A DNA stretch of 17,869 bases. Origin: CAZTAR01 sp043813895. Its GTDB lineage: Bacteria; Planctomycetota; Phycisphaerae; UBA1845; UTPLA1. The DNA lies in assembly GCA_043813895.1 (NCBI GenBank), contig JBDRKQ010000060.1:1-17869 (forward strand), given 5' to 3'. Below the pieces are notes generated by a model. The model made no database searches. It was not told the origin of the DNA and saw nothing but the letters and a program-made list of their open reading frames with translations. Below are positions 1-7,199 of the stretch, piece after piece. Within the stretch, counting starts at the first letter, position 1, and each line of letters begins with the position of its first letter. A program made the translations under genes and the position numbers.

Positions 1-180
1 TGGTCGTCCCGGCGAAGGGGCCTGTGATCAAAACGATGCCGCAGCGATGGTTCACAATGACACCCCACTGGGGATGTACTCCCGTTGTCGCTATCAGGGA
101 GCCGCTGCGATCGAGTCCAGATCGATGAGGCGGAGGTAATCTACTGGGGCACCTGTCCCGAGTGTCTTGCAGAAGCGTCG
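1..180 (+). pseudogene. 3' remnant of a Fur/PerR-family repressor gene
   Basis: The frame that later becomes katG encodes, at 115-177, the peptide VQIDEAEVIYWGTCPECLAEA. It matches the end of Fur/PerR/FurA repressors, where a final beta strand leads into a zinc-binding CxxC (here CPEC). The frame has a TGA at 58-60, so the rest of the gene is not in this frame. A neighbouring frame at 1-108 gives a weakly Fur-like stretch (VVAIREPL) and ends in TGA at 106-108, which suggests one or more frameshifts. No stop separates the CPEC segment from katG, so the normal repressor stop has also been lost. A Fur-type gene directly upstream of katG is a known arrangement, for example furA-katG in mycobacteria. 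The call rests on about 20 residues and the gene runs off the window edge, so it is moderate at best. Confidence 0.42.
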
Positions 181-192
181 GGGCGGGGAGAC

Positions 193-198
193 TATACT
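193..198 (+). promoter_or_regulatory. possible -10 box for katG
   Basis: TATACT matches five of six bases of the sigma-70 -10 consensus and lies about 64 bases before the preferred katG start. The only -35-like hexamer nearby (TTGCAG, 167-172) is 20 bases away, which is longer than the usual 16-18. This is weak support. Confidence 0.2.
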
Positions 199-261
199 TC
201 AACAAGACGAAGCTTCGAAATCGGATCAACCAACGTTCAATCAAACACTAGGAGAAGTCAC

Positions 262-2643
262 ATGAAAGATCACACAATCGCAAGCATGTGTCCCGTGATG
301 AACGGAGCTGCTCAGAGACACACGATGCGACTGATCAGAGTGACAAGACCAGTTTGGCTTGTTGCCTTGGCCCTTGGTCTTTTGGGGGGGCCTGACGGGG
401 AAACTGTGCTTGCCCAGTCTCGATCTGAGAAGCATACCGCACCCAGTGGCAAATGCCCGGTCATGGGAGCGCAGGCCGGACCCTCCAGACACACGGCCGC
501 GGGGGCCATGTCGATTCAGGACTGGTGGCCGAATCAACTGAACTTGAAGATCCTTCATCAGAATTCCGCTAAAGGCAATCCTATGGGCGTGGAGTTTAAC
601 TACGCCGAGGAGTTCAAGAAGCTCGACCTGGATGCCGTGAAGAAGGACCTTGAGGCGCTGATGACCGATTCGCAGGACTGGTGGCCCGCGGATTACGGGC
701 ACTACGGACCGCTCTTTATTCGGATGGCGTGGCACAGTGCCGGCACGTATCGCATGGGCGATGGGCGCGGCGGCGCGGGGTACGGCACCCAACGTTTTGC
801 GCCCCTCAACAGCTGGCCGGACAACGTGAACCTCGACAAGGCGCGCCGGTTGCTCTGGCCGATCAAGCAGAAATACGGCAGCAAGATCTCGTGGGCGGAC
901 CTGATGGTCTTAACCGGCAACGTGGCTCTCGAATCGATGGGGTTCAAGACGCTCGGATTCGCCGGAGGCCGTGAAGACGTCTGGGAACCACAGGAGGATA
1001 TCTACTGGGGATCCGAGAGCAAATGGCTAGGCGATAAGCGTTACGCCGGTGACCGGGAACTCGAGAACCCCCTCGCCGCCGTGCAGATGGGCCTGATTTA
1101 CGTGAACCCGGAAGGGCCGAATGGCAATCCTGACCCGGTCGCTTCGGGCCGTGACGTCCGCGAGACTTTCGCGCGCATGGCGCTGAATGACGAAGAGACG
1201 GTCGCGCTTGTCGCTGGCGGGCACACGTTCGGCAAGTGTCATGGCGCGGGCGATGCAACAAATGTCGGCCCGGAACCCGAGGCCGCCCCCGTCGAGGAGC
1301 AAGGCCTCGGATGGAAGAGCAGCTTCGGAAGCGGCAAAGGCGGCGATACGATCGGTAGCGGCATCGAAGGCGCCTGGAAGCCAAACCCGATCAAATGGGA
1401 TATGGGCTACCTGAAAGTACTGTTCAAGTCCGAGTGGGAGCTGGTCAAGAGCCCGGCCGGTGCGCATCAATGGCTGGCAAAGGACGTGGACGAAGAGAAC
1501 ATGGTGGTTGACGCGCACGACCCGTCGAAGAAGCACCGGCCGATGATGACCACGGCAGACCTGTCGCTGAAGTTCGACCCGATCTATGAGCCGATTGCGC
1601 GGCGTTTCCTTGAGAACCCGGAGGAGTTCGCGGACGCCTTCGCGAAGGCATGGTTCAAGCTGACCCACCGTGACATGGGCCCACGCTCGCGCTATCTCGG
1701 CCCAGATGTTCCGGGAGAGGTAATGATCTGGCAGGATCCTGTCCCCGAGGTGGATCATGCGTTGATTGGGGAGCAGGACGTCGCTGCCCTGAAGGGCAAA
1801 GTTCTCGCCTCAGGACTGTCCGTTTCGCAATTGGTCTCGACCGCTTGGGCGTCTGCGGCCAGTTTCCGAGGTTCTGACAAGCGGGGAGGAGCGAACGGGG
1901 CACGCATTCGCCTCGCACCACAGAAGGACTGGGAAGTCAATCAACCAAAGCAGCTTGCGAAGGTCTTGCAGACACTTGAGAGAATCCAACAGGAATTCAA
2001 CAGCTCGCAGTCCGGCGACAAGAAGGTCTCGCTCGCTGATCTAATCGTGCTGGGCGGGTGTGCAGCCGTCGAGGAAGCGGCGAAGAAGGCCGGGCACAAC
2101 GTCAAGGTTCCATTCTCGCCCGGGCGGACGGACGCGTCGCAGGAGATGACCGACGTGGACGCCTTCGCCGTGCTCGAACCGACCGCGGATGGTTTTCGAA
2201 ACTTCCTTGGCCACAAACTCGACAGACCGGCGCAGGAGACGCTCATCGATCGAGCACAGAAGCTCACGCTCACGGCCCCAGAGATGACCGTGCTCATCGG
2301 TGGCATGCGGGTCCTGGGTACGAACGTTGGAGACCCCCAGTTGGGTGTCTTCACCGAACGACCGCAGACTTTGACCAACGACTTCTTTATTAACCTGTTG
2401 GACATGGGCACGGAATGGCGGAAGTCGCCCAAGTGCGAGTTCTTTTTCGAGGGACGGGACCGTAAGACGGGTGAGGTCAAATGGACGGCCACTTCCGTCG
2501 ATCTGGTGTTTGGGTCAAACTCGCAGCTTCGAGCCATTGCGGAGGTTTATGCCGGTGCCGACGCACAGCAGAAGTTTGTCCACGACTTCGTGGCGGTCTG
2601 GCACAAGGTGATGAACCTTGATCGTTTTGACCTAGCTGACTGA
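262..2643 (+). CDS. katG: catalase-peroxidase KatG with an N-terminal export signal
   Basis: This is a bifunctional heme catalase-peroxidase that removes hydrogen peroxide. The start at 262 is chosen because AGGAG (250-254) lies 7 bases upstream; it gives 793 residues, longer than the usual 720-750. The distal heme pocket is R154, W157 and H158 in RMAWHSAGTY. Y280 (GLIYVNPEG) and M306 complete the Trp-Tyr-Met adduct typical of the family, and the proximal heme ligand is H321 in AGGHTFGKCHG. The C-terminal half holds the usual second, degenerate peroxidase domain. Residues 22-52 (MRLIRVTRP, then VWLVALALGLLGG, ending VLAQS) form a Sec-type signal peptide, so the enzyme is probably exported. 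An in-frame ATG at 325 would give a conventional signal peptide but has a weaker ribosome site. The motif CPVM...RHT occurs on both sides of the signal. The family call is very secure; export is inferred. Confidence 0.96.
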   Translation: MKDHTIASMCPVMNGAAQRHTMRLIRVTRPVWLVALALGLLGGPDGETVLAQSRSEKHTAPSGKCPVMGAQAGPSRHTAAGAMSIQDWWPNQLNLKILHQNSAKGNPMGVEFNYAEEFKKLDLDAVKKDLEALMTDSQDWWPADYGHYGPLFIRMAWHSAGTYRMGDGRGGAGYGTQRFAPLNSWPDNVNLDKARRLLWPIKQKYGSKISWADLMVLTGNVALESMGFKTLGFAGGREDVWEPQEDIYWGSESKWLGDKRYAGDRELENPLAAVQMGLIYVNPEGPNGNPDPVASGRDVRETFARMALNDEETVALVAGGHTFGKCHGAGDATNVGPEPEAAPVEEQGLGWKSSFGSGKGGDTIGSGIEGAWKPNPIKWDMGYLKVLFKSEWELVKSPAGAHQWLAKDVDEENMVVDAHDPSKKHRPMMTTADLSLKFDPIYEPIARRFLENPEEFADAFAKAWFKLTHRDMGPRSRYLGPDVPGEVMIWQDPVPEVDHALIGEQDVAALKGKVLASGLSVSQLVSTAWASAASFRGSDKRGGANGARIRLAPQKDWEVNQPKQLAKVLQTLERIQQEFNSSQSGDKKVSLADLIVLGGCAAVEEAAKKAGHNVKVPFSPGRTDASQEMTDVDAFAVLEPTADGFRNFLGHKLDRPAQETLIDRAQKLTLTAPEMTVLIGGMRVLGTNVGDPQLGVFTERPQTLTNDFFINLLDMGTEWRKSPKCEFFFEGRDRKTGEVKWTATSVDLVFGSNSQLRAIAEVYAGADAQQKFVHDFVAVWHKVMNLDRFDLAD

Positions 2644-2646
2644 TCT

Positions 2647-2710
2647 CGGGTAGGCACCCGGTGAAATGCATCTTGAATCCGGCCCCGGTGTTCTGCAGTG
2701 ATCGGGCCGG
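2647..2710 (+). terminator. two hairpins just after katG
   Basis: CGGGT/ACCCG (2647-2651 with 2656-2660) forms a short hairpin right after the katG stop. A second stem, CCGGCCC/GGGCCGG (2679-2685 with 2704-2710), follows with an 18-base loop. Neither is followed by a clear T-run, so a classical Rho-independent terminator is not certain; they may instead protect the transcript end. Confidence 0.35.
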
Positions 2711-2861
2711 TTGTGCGTATGACGGATCGCGCCCAATACTAGAGTTGCGTTTCTCGTTTACGTGTTCGATAGTGTCATCGTCTGTCGATGGCCTGATGCT
2801 GGCGGCGCCAGGTTGACCACGCCAATGTTTGTTTGTCATTGCTGAGTTTCGGCCATGCGAT

Positions 2862-3147
2862 TCGTATCAAGAGTCGCCGACCACCGACGACGACGCTTTG
2901 CGGCGTGCTTGGATGGTACTCGCTCCTCCGAGGCCGAGGCCAACAAGGCCTTTCGGTCTTCCACTGCACTCCAGCAGAAGCGCCAACCCGATCCCAAGCA
3001 GCACCGCACCCAAAACGGTCGGATAGAAGGCTGCTCCGTACCCGGGAGTCCGAGCAACTCCACAAGGCAGGAAGGAAACGACAGGAGCAAGACGCCAAGG
3101 AGCAGGTTGATCAGCGCGTCGATAAGCAGGACGGGGTTGCGAGTCAT
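2862..3147 (-). pseudogene. frameshifted small integral-membrane protein
   Basis: The frame starting at ATG 3147 encodes a hydrophobic protein, beginning MTRNPVLLIDALINLLLG and running on to LVELLGLPGTEQ. It then turns into non-hydrophobic sequence near 3034. The adjacent frame takes over at the same place with AFYPTVLGAVLLGIGLALLL and then GRPKGLVGLGLGG. One extra G in the codons for EQ-AF (GAGCAGCC becoming GAGCAGGCC) would restore one continuous reading frame with two or three membrane segments. Downstream of GLGLGG the hydrophobic pattern is lost and a stop follows at about 2862, so the 3' part also seems missing. The family resembles uncharacterised bacterial membrane proteins; I cannot name a function. 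A sequencing or assembly error could mimic the single-base indel, but not the lost C-terminus. Confidence 0.6.
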
Positions 3148-3297
3148 CGGTGGTTCTGATCTTCAGTGGAGAGCACGGTGCTCTCCATCTTCTCCGCACC
3201 CAGCGGGGCCTGGGTGGATATCCGCCCTTGCGACTGGGCACAGATGATGTATGCTGGTCCCGCAATGCGTTTTGGATTCTGAGATCAACGACTCGTT

Positions 3298-3304
3298 GAG
3301 AGGA
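3298..3304 (+). promoter_or_regulatory. ribosome binding site of sodB
   Basis: GAGAGGA lies 7 bases upstream of the ATG at 3312. It fixes the start of the superoxide dismutase gene, whose first residues (MSFTLPQLPY) are the conserved beginning of the family. Confidence 0.6.
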
Positions 3305-3311
3305 TTGACCG

Positions 3312-3902
3312 ATGTCCTTCACACTTCCCCAACTACCGTATGATCGGAATGCCCTCGAACCCCATATCAGCGCGGAGACGCTCGAGTTTCATCATGGCAA
3401 GCACCACAACGCCTACGTCACGAACCTGAACAAGCTGATCGCCGGCACGCCGTACGAAGACAAGCCGCTAGAGGACATCATCGCCAGCAGCGAGGGCGGC
3501 GTGTTCAACAACGCCGCCCAGGTCTGGAACCACACGTTCTACTGGAACAGCCTGAAGCCAGGCGGCGGCGGTGAGCCGACCGGGACGCTGGGCGACGCGA
3601 TCTCGCGCGACTTCGGCTCGTTCGCTAAGTTCAAGGAGGCGTTTGCGAATGCCGGTGCAACGCAGTTCGGATCAGGTTGGGCATGGCTGGTGTTGGAGGG
3701 CGGCAAGCTGCACGTGACCCAGACAGCCAATGCAGACCTGCCCATGAAGCACGGCCAGACCGCACTACTCACCATCGATGTTTGGGAGCATGCGTATTAC
3801 GTCGATTACCGAAACGCCCGACCGAAGTACATCGATGCAGTAATCACCAACCTATTGAACTGGGACTTCGCGGCTAAGAATTTCGAAAGAAACAGCGCCT
3901 GA
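3312..3902 (+). CDS. sodB: Fe-type superoxide dismutase
   Basis: The enzyme dismutates superoxide to oxygen and hydrogen peroxide in the cytoplasm; KatG, encoded upstream, could then remove peroxide, although its signal peptide suggests another compartment. The 196 residues match the full bacterial SodB length with no signal peptide. The metal ligands are visible: H27 (EFHHGKHH), H74 (QVWNHTFYW), D156 and H160 (DVWEHAYYVDY). Q70 sits where Fe enzymes carry their active-site glutamine, and AGATQFGSGWAWL is the Fe-type form of that motif, so iron is favoured over manganese; metal choice still needs measurement. The gene has its own ribosome site and lies 668 bases after katG with a broken gene on the opposite strand between them, so it is probably transcribed separately. 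Its 3' end converges with the bacterioferritin remnant. Confidence 0.96.
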   Translation: MSFTLPQLPYDRNALEPHISAETLEFHHGKHHNAYVTNLNKLIAGTPYEDKPLEDIIASSEGGVFNNAAQVWNHTFYWNSLKPGGGGEPTGTLGDAISRDFGSFAKFKEAFANAGATQFGSGWAWLVLEGGKLHVTQTANADLPMKHGQTALLTIDVWEHAYYVDYRNARPKYIDAVITNLLNWDFAAKNFERNSA

Positions 3903-3954
3903 CACAACGATGACACTGCCTGCCGATGTGAGATAGTATATCGCTTTGCCGAGA

Positions 3955-4167
3955 TCAGCTCACCTGTGTCGAGAGGAAGAGCTGTTCGCCCATCTGCTGG
4001 ATCTGGTCCTGCCGCTCCTCGATCTCGTCAATGTGCCGATCCTCGTCAACGAGGATCTCCTCCAGTAGCTCTCTCGTAGCATTATCCGCCACGCTCGTGG
4101 CCAGCGCGACGGCCTCGTTGTAGGCCTTGATGGCGTCGGCCTCCGCCTGGTGGTCTCCGCAACTCAT
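3955..4167 (-). pseudogene. bfr: C-terminal half of a bacterioferritin
   Basis: The 70 residues from ATG 4167 match helices C and D of bacterioferritin: DHQAEADAIKAYNEAVALA, then NATRELLEEILVDEDRHID and the tail QMGEQLFLSTQ. The ferroxidase glutamate of helix C (in HQAEAD) and the ExxH of helix D (EDRH) are kept. Helices A and B are absent, and with them the other ferroxidase ligands and the heme-binding methionine. The frame is also open upstream to a GTG at 4194, but that part shows no ferritin similarity. The simplest reading is a 5'-deleted gene. A functional two-helix half-ferritin cannot be ruled out, because the fragment begins cleanly with ATG and overlaps the preceding small frame by ATGA. 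The family call is firm; loss of function is inferred. Confidence 0.75.
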
Positions 4168-4307
4168 GCAAGCCGCGACTCGTGGTGATGACACGTCATT
4201 CCGTGTCGGGCCGAGCGGTCCAGCCAGCCGCGCAAAGATCGGTAGACGAGGACACCCGCTGCGGCACCTGCACGTTCCACAGCCGACCCGTTGGCAGCAA
4301 GGACCAT
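4164..4307 (-). CDS. small open frame between the ovoA and bfr remnants, doubtful
   Basis: A 47-codon frame starts at ATG 4307, only a few bases after the ovoA remnant's stop. It encodes MVLAANGSAVERAG, then AAAGVLVYRSLRGWLD, and ends ATGA, overlapping the ATG of the bacterioferritin fragment. No good ribosome site is seen and I recognise no family. The residues could be the end of a deleted gene or chance. It is listed because its position and the stop/start overlap are tidy. Confidence 0.2.
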   Translation of the reverse strand: MVLAANGSAVERAGAAAGVLVYRSLRGWLDRSARHGMTCHHHESRLA

Positions 4308-4315
4308 GGCGGTCG

Positions 4316-5254
4316 TCAGCGGGTACGCTTCCAAGCCGTGAGCTCTGCGGCCGGATGCTGGAACTTACGACGCGTTTCGCGAAGGACGAATTCTACATCC
4401 CGCGGCGCATCCAGCATGACAAAATGGGTGCTCAGCAGGTCGCGGATGGCAGCAAGGGTCATCTGGGGCTCCCCATCCTTTCGGAAGCCGCCGAGCCAGT
4501 TCTCCTTCTTCGTGAATTCCTCCAGCCACGTGTAGGGCGACGTGAGGACAACAATCCCGCCGAGGTTCAGCCTCTCGTGTATTGTCTCCAGGAAGCCCTT
4601 GGGGTTGTAGAGCCGGTCGAGCAAATTGGCGGCCAGAATCAAGTCGTACCCGGTGAATTGAGGCTTTAGATTCGTCGCGTCCCCCTGGAAAAACTTAACG
4701 CGGCCAGCCACGTGGTCGAGCCCCAGGTCGGACAACAGTGCTTCGTGGTAAGAAACGACATCGCCTTCCTCGACGAGCTCAAAACGAACAACGCCTTCTT
4801 CCTTCATCTGCAGCGCCACGCGGATGAAGCGGGCGAAAAAACCGATCCCCGTCACGCTCTCGAAGTTTCTGGCCAGTTCAAAGGACGCCCTCCCTACCGC
4901 GCAACCCAGGTCAAGTGCTTTTCGGCACGGAAGCTCTCCCGTGTATTGGATGCAGGCAGCAGCGCATTGAGCCGGAAAATTGGAAACATCGAAGCAGGTC
5001 CTGCCATAATGGGCTTCGTAGTACTGCGAAACGGCGGAATCCGTCTCATACATCGCCTCGGGCATAGCCAGCGGTTGCCTCGACTGCACGTAACGGAATC
5101 CGGCGTGTTGAAAAGAATGGCGACGAAACGCGTAGCGCGAATCTCGAGTCGCTTCGTTGCCGGTCGAAATCCATGAACCGCCTTTGATCAGGTTGTGCCG
5201 CGCATCAAAAGTCGGTGTAGAGCAATCCTCGTAGTAAGAATGAACCTGAAACAC
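4316..5254 (-). pseudogene. ovoA: 5'-truncated ovothiol synthase: OvoA methyltransferase portion
   Basis: OvoA joins cysteine to histidine and then methylates 4-mercaptohistidine to ovothiol. The open frame reaches up to 5413, but only sequence from about 5254 on is OvoA-like. That sequence begins with the tail of the FGE/sulfatase-type sulfoxide-synthase domain (TPTFDARHNLIKGGSWIS, then GNEATRDSRYAFRRH and FQHAGFRYV). It continues with the complete C-terminal SAM methyltransferase domain, whose motif I is ALDLGCAVGRASFELA and which later shows GYDLILAANLLDRLY and ENWLGGFRKDGEP. The DinB-like iron-binding domain and most of the synthase domain, over 300 residues, are missing, so sulfoxide synthase activity cannot remain. 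The methyltransferase could be translated alone from ATG 5062 or 5053, but the ribosome site there is poor. The upstream 54 codons of the frame look like read-through of unrelated DNA. Confidence 0.8.
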
Positions 5255-5541
5255 CGTTCCAGTCCGTGCCGGATCTCTGGTCGGAGTTAGGCGCAGACGG
5301 CAGCGCCATTTCAGCCGCAGAGGCCGTCGAGCTCGGGAATGCTCTTGTAGGTGATGGCGGTTGAGTCTCCCGGGTGTTCCAGGCTGGAAAGGGCGCGGGG
5401 CGGGATACCGCAACTAGTCGCCGAAGCCCTGTCCCTCCCGTTTATTCCGTACTCGTTGCCAGCAAACAGGTTACGGTTTGAGGCTTCCGGCGCTTCAGAT
5501 ATGCTCTCATGGCCGTCGTCATGATATCCGGAAGCTGTGGA

Positions 5542-5736
5542 ATGGACTTGATTCGCATCTTGGTGCTGTTCATTCGTGGCATCTTGCGTGGCCATGCCAT
5601 GCCCAGCGAGGCGCTCCATCACGTACCCTGCCAGCTGAGCGCACCCAAGCATCTCGGGGCTCACTGCTATCTCTGGCTGTGCGCCCGTTTGTCGCGATTC
5701 GGGCGGCAGCAGATCCCCCATATGAGGGCAGTATGA
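5542..5736 (+). pseudogene. possible remnant of an integrase-core (rve) transposase N-terminus
   Basis: The frame reads MDLIRILVLFIRGILRGHA, then EALHHVPCQLSAPKH and YLWLCARLSRFGRQQ. It aligns loosely with the start of rve-type transposases, which read like MDLI..LLRGLL...ENLALRQQLAVLQR...IFWVWLSRLW. The characteristic ENLALRQQL motif is badly degraded and the catalytic core is absent. This is a pattern-level judgement only, and the stretch may be noncoding. Confidence 0.25.
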
Positions 5737-5739
5737 GGG

Positions 5740-6623
5740 CAACGGAGAAGTCAACAATTGAGAAAGTCTCGCAAGGTGGTGAATGACACGAGCTTATGGG
5801 GTGCCATCGGAGGACAGCGGAGAGTGTTTTCCTCTAGATCGCACCTGGGCGTAACTCTCTGCGAGGGAAACTGTTAACGTGATTCACCGAAAGAACGGAG
5901 AGGGGGGGATTCTCAGCCCTCCCCCTTCTCTACGTTTACAGGTAGTGTTCGCGTTCGCGCACAAAGCCAATTCCCGCAACAGGTTACGCCCCCGTTGCGT
6001 TTGCGCCGCACATTATAGCAGGAGGCCCCGAATCGCGCAAGCTCCATTCCTGATGTGCACAAAACGTGCACAAACCTCCAACGCTGGGACCTGACCCTAG
6101 GCTGACGAGATCCTAGTACGCAGCCGAGGCGCGGTTCTTAATGGCACTTCGCGTGGGTTGCGTTAAGGTTGCGCTAAGATTGACATGCGCCATGGTGGTG
6201 CAGGTCGGCTGTGCTCCGAGGTCGGCCAGTCATCGTGCGTCGAAGGGTGGACCTGTGCGACCTGGCAGAGGCACTCAAGGACACGCTCTCGGTAATGCTC
6301 ACGGGTCCTGCATCCGTCGTTGGCGGGGGAGGTGATCGGAGTATTCTTGCCGGTCATTCGCAGCACCGGACCGCAAAGCCGGCGCGTCTTCAACGATCCT
6401 GTCCAGGTCGAACGGATCGTGGAGATCCTCGAAACGGCCGGTGGGGCGGAGTAAGTTCACGATCCGCAATCACTCGGCCAGCCTCCTCTGCGTCTGAGCA
6501 ATCCCCGTCCGAGCGCACGGGCCCTCACTGTTGATAATCGAACTAGCGGAAACGACGCGCGTGATGAGTTTGCACGCTGCCGGTTCGGCAGGTCCGCCGG
6601 TCCCTCGATTGGGTCTGCGGCAC
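5740..6623. other. gene-poor stretch
   Basis: I see no convincing gene here. Open frames are short, with unnatural composition and no recognisable motifs. The stretch holds one strong hairpin at 5898-5930. Near 6331-6450 a plus-strand frame reads VIGVFLPVIRSTGPQSRRVF and then DPVQVERIVEILE before a stop. It looks protein-like but has no start codon or family I recognise and could be the tail of a deleted gene. Confidence 0.5.
5898..5930. repeat. G-run/C-run hairpin, possible recombination remnant
   Basis: GAGAGGGGGGG (5898-5908) can pair with CCCTCCCCCTTCTC (5917-5930) around a short ATTCTCAG loop, with one bulged base. The left part, GGAGAGGGGGGGATTC (5897-5912), also resembles the reverse complement of a tRNA 3' end, a common attachment site of integrating elements. 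The TpsiC-loop match breaks down after ATTC, so no tRNA gene is called. A terminator is possible but no T-run follows directly. Confidence 0.3.
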
Positions 6624-7199
6624 ATGGAAGAGACGAACAGCAACACGGCCAGGAGAAAGGTGGCGCAGCGGCCCTCGGGCCGGTCCCAACGGTTTGCCCG
6701 CGCCCTGCGCCTGGGCAGGATGCTCACGAACGGCGTGGCGCACCTCAGCTACAACGATTTGGCTGCGACCCTGGGCGTCAGCCGGCGAACGCTGTACCGC
6801 GACCTGAGCCTGCTGCGGGAAGCGGGCATCGAAAGCCCGCAAGCGCTCCAGCGCCGCGGCGTCTGCCGTGAGCCGACGCGTGAATTACTTGAGCGGATAC
6901 TGACGACCGACGACGCGGCGGCGCTCCTGGTCCTGCTGGCGCGCGGCAGACGGCCGATCCCCGGCTCGGAGTACGACCGGGTGCTGTGGGAGGCTCGCGG
7001 AAAAGTCGTCGTCGCCTTGCGACAGGCGTCTTGTCACATCAAGGACAAGGTGGACGCGGCCGTTGATTCCTTCGAGGATCAGGCTGCCACGTCTGGTCTT
7101 CAAGACGCAGATTCGCCCTGCGCGGCCAAGTCATATCATCTATCCGCGGAAGCCATCGGTTTCACGCCGCTTCCGTGCCGAGCCAAGGCCGCACGTTGA
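6624..7199 (+). CDS. HTH transcriptional regulator resembling WYL-type proteins, WYL domain absent
   Basis: The protein carries a winged-helix HTH of the HTH_11/DeoR type at about residues 24-70 of 191: RFARALRLGRMLTNG, then LSYNDLAATLGVSRRTLYRD and LSLLREAGI. Helix 3 is SRRTLYRDL, the DNA-reading helix in this family. It is followed by LTTDDAAALLVLLARG, which resembles the linker that precedes the WYL domain in YafY-like regulators. The WYL ligand-sensing domain is missing and the last 50 residues have low-quality composition, so the gene may be 3'-truncated. ATG 6624 is chosen because it lies nearest the HTH; ATG 6564 in the same frame has a GGAA upstream and would add 20 residues. No neighbour suggests a target, and DNA binding is inferred from the motif only. 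Confidence 0.55.
   Translation: MEETNSNTARRKVAQRPSGRSQRFARALRLGRMLTNGVAHLSYNDLAATLGVSRRTLYRDLSLLREAGIESPQALQRRGVCREPTRELLERILTTDDAAALLVLLARGRRPIPGSEYDRVLWEARGKVVVALRQASCHIKDKVDAAVDSFEDQAATSGLQDADSPCAAKSYHLSAEAIGFTPLPCRAKAAR

Noticed and set aside
85..261. Upstream extension of KatG to the TTG at 85
   Set aside because: The AGGAG at 250-254 supports 262, and the extra residues look like a Fur-family tail rather than KatG.
3539..3775. Minus-strand frame opposite sodB
   Set aside because: It is a shadow of the superoxide dismutase coding sequence, whose ligands are all on the plus strand.
5311..5757. 148-codon minus-strand frame upstream of the ovoA remnant
   Set aside because: I looked here for the missing OvoA N-terminus and found no DinB or FGE-like residues; no other family is recognised.
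5897..5930. tRNA-Ser gene or its 3' end on the minus strand
   Set aside because: The T-loop match ends after ATTC, and no anticodon or acceptor stem can be built from the flanking bases.
6211..6534. 107-codon plus-strand frame in the gene-poor stretch
   Set aside because: Composition is Ser/Arg/Gly-rich with no motif and no ribosome site; a different frame looks more protein-like at 6331-6450 but lacks a start.
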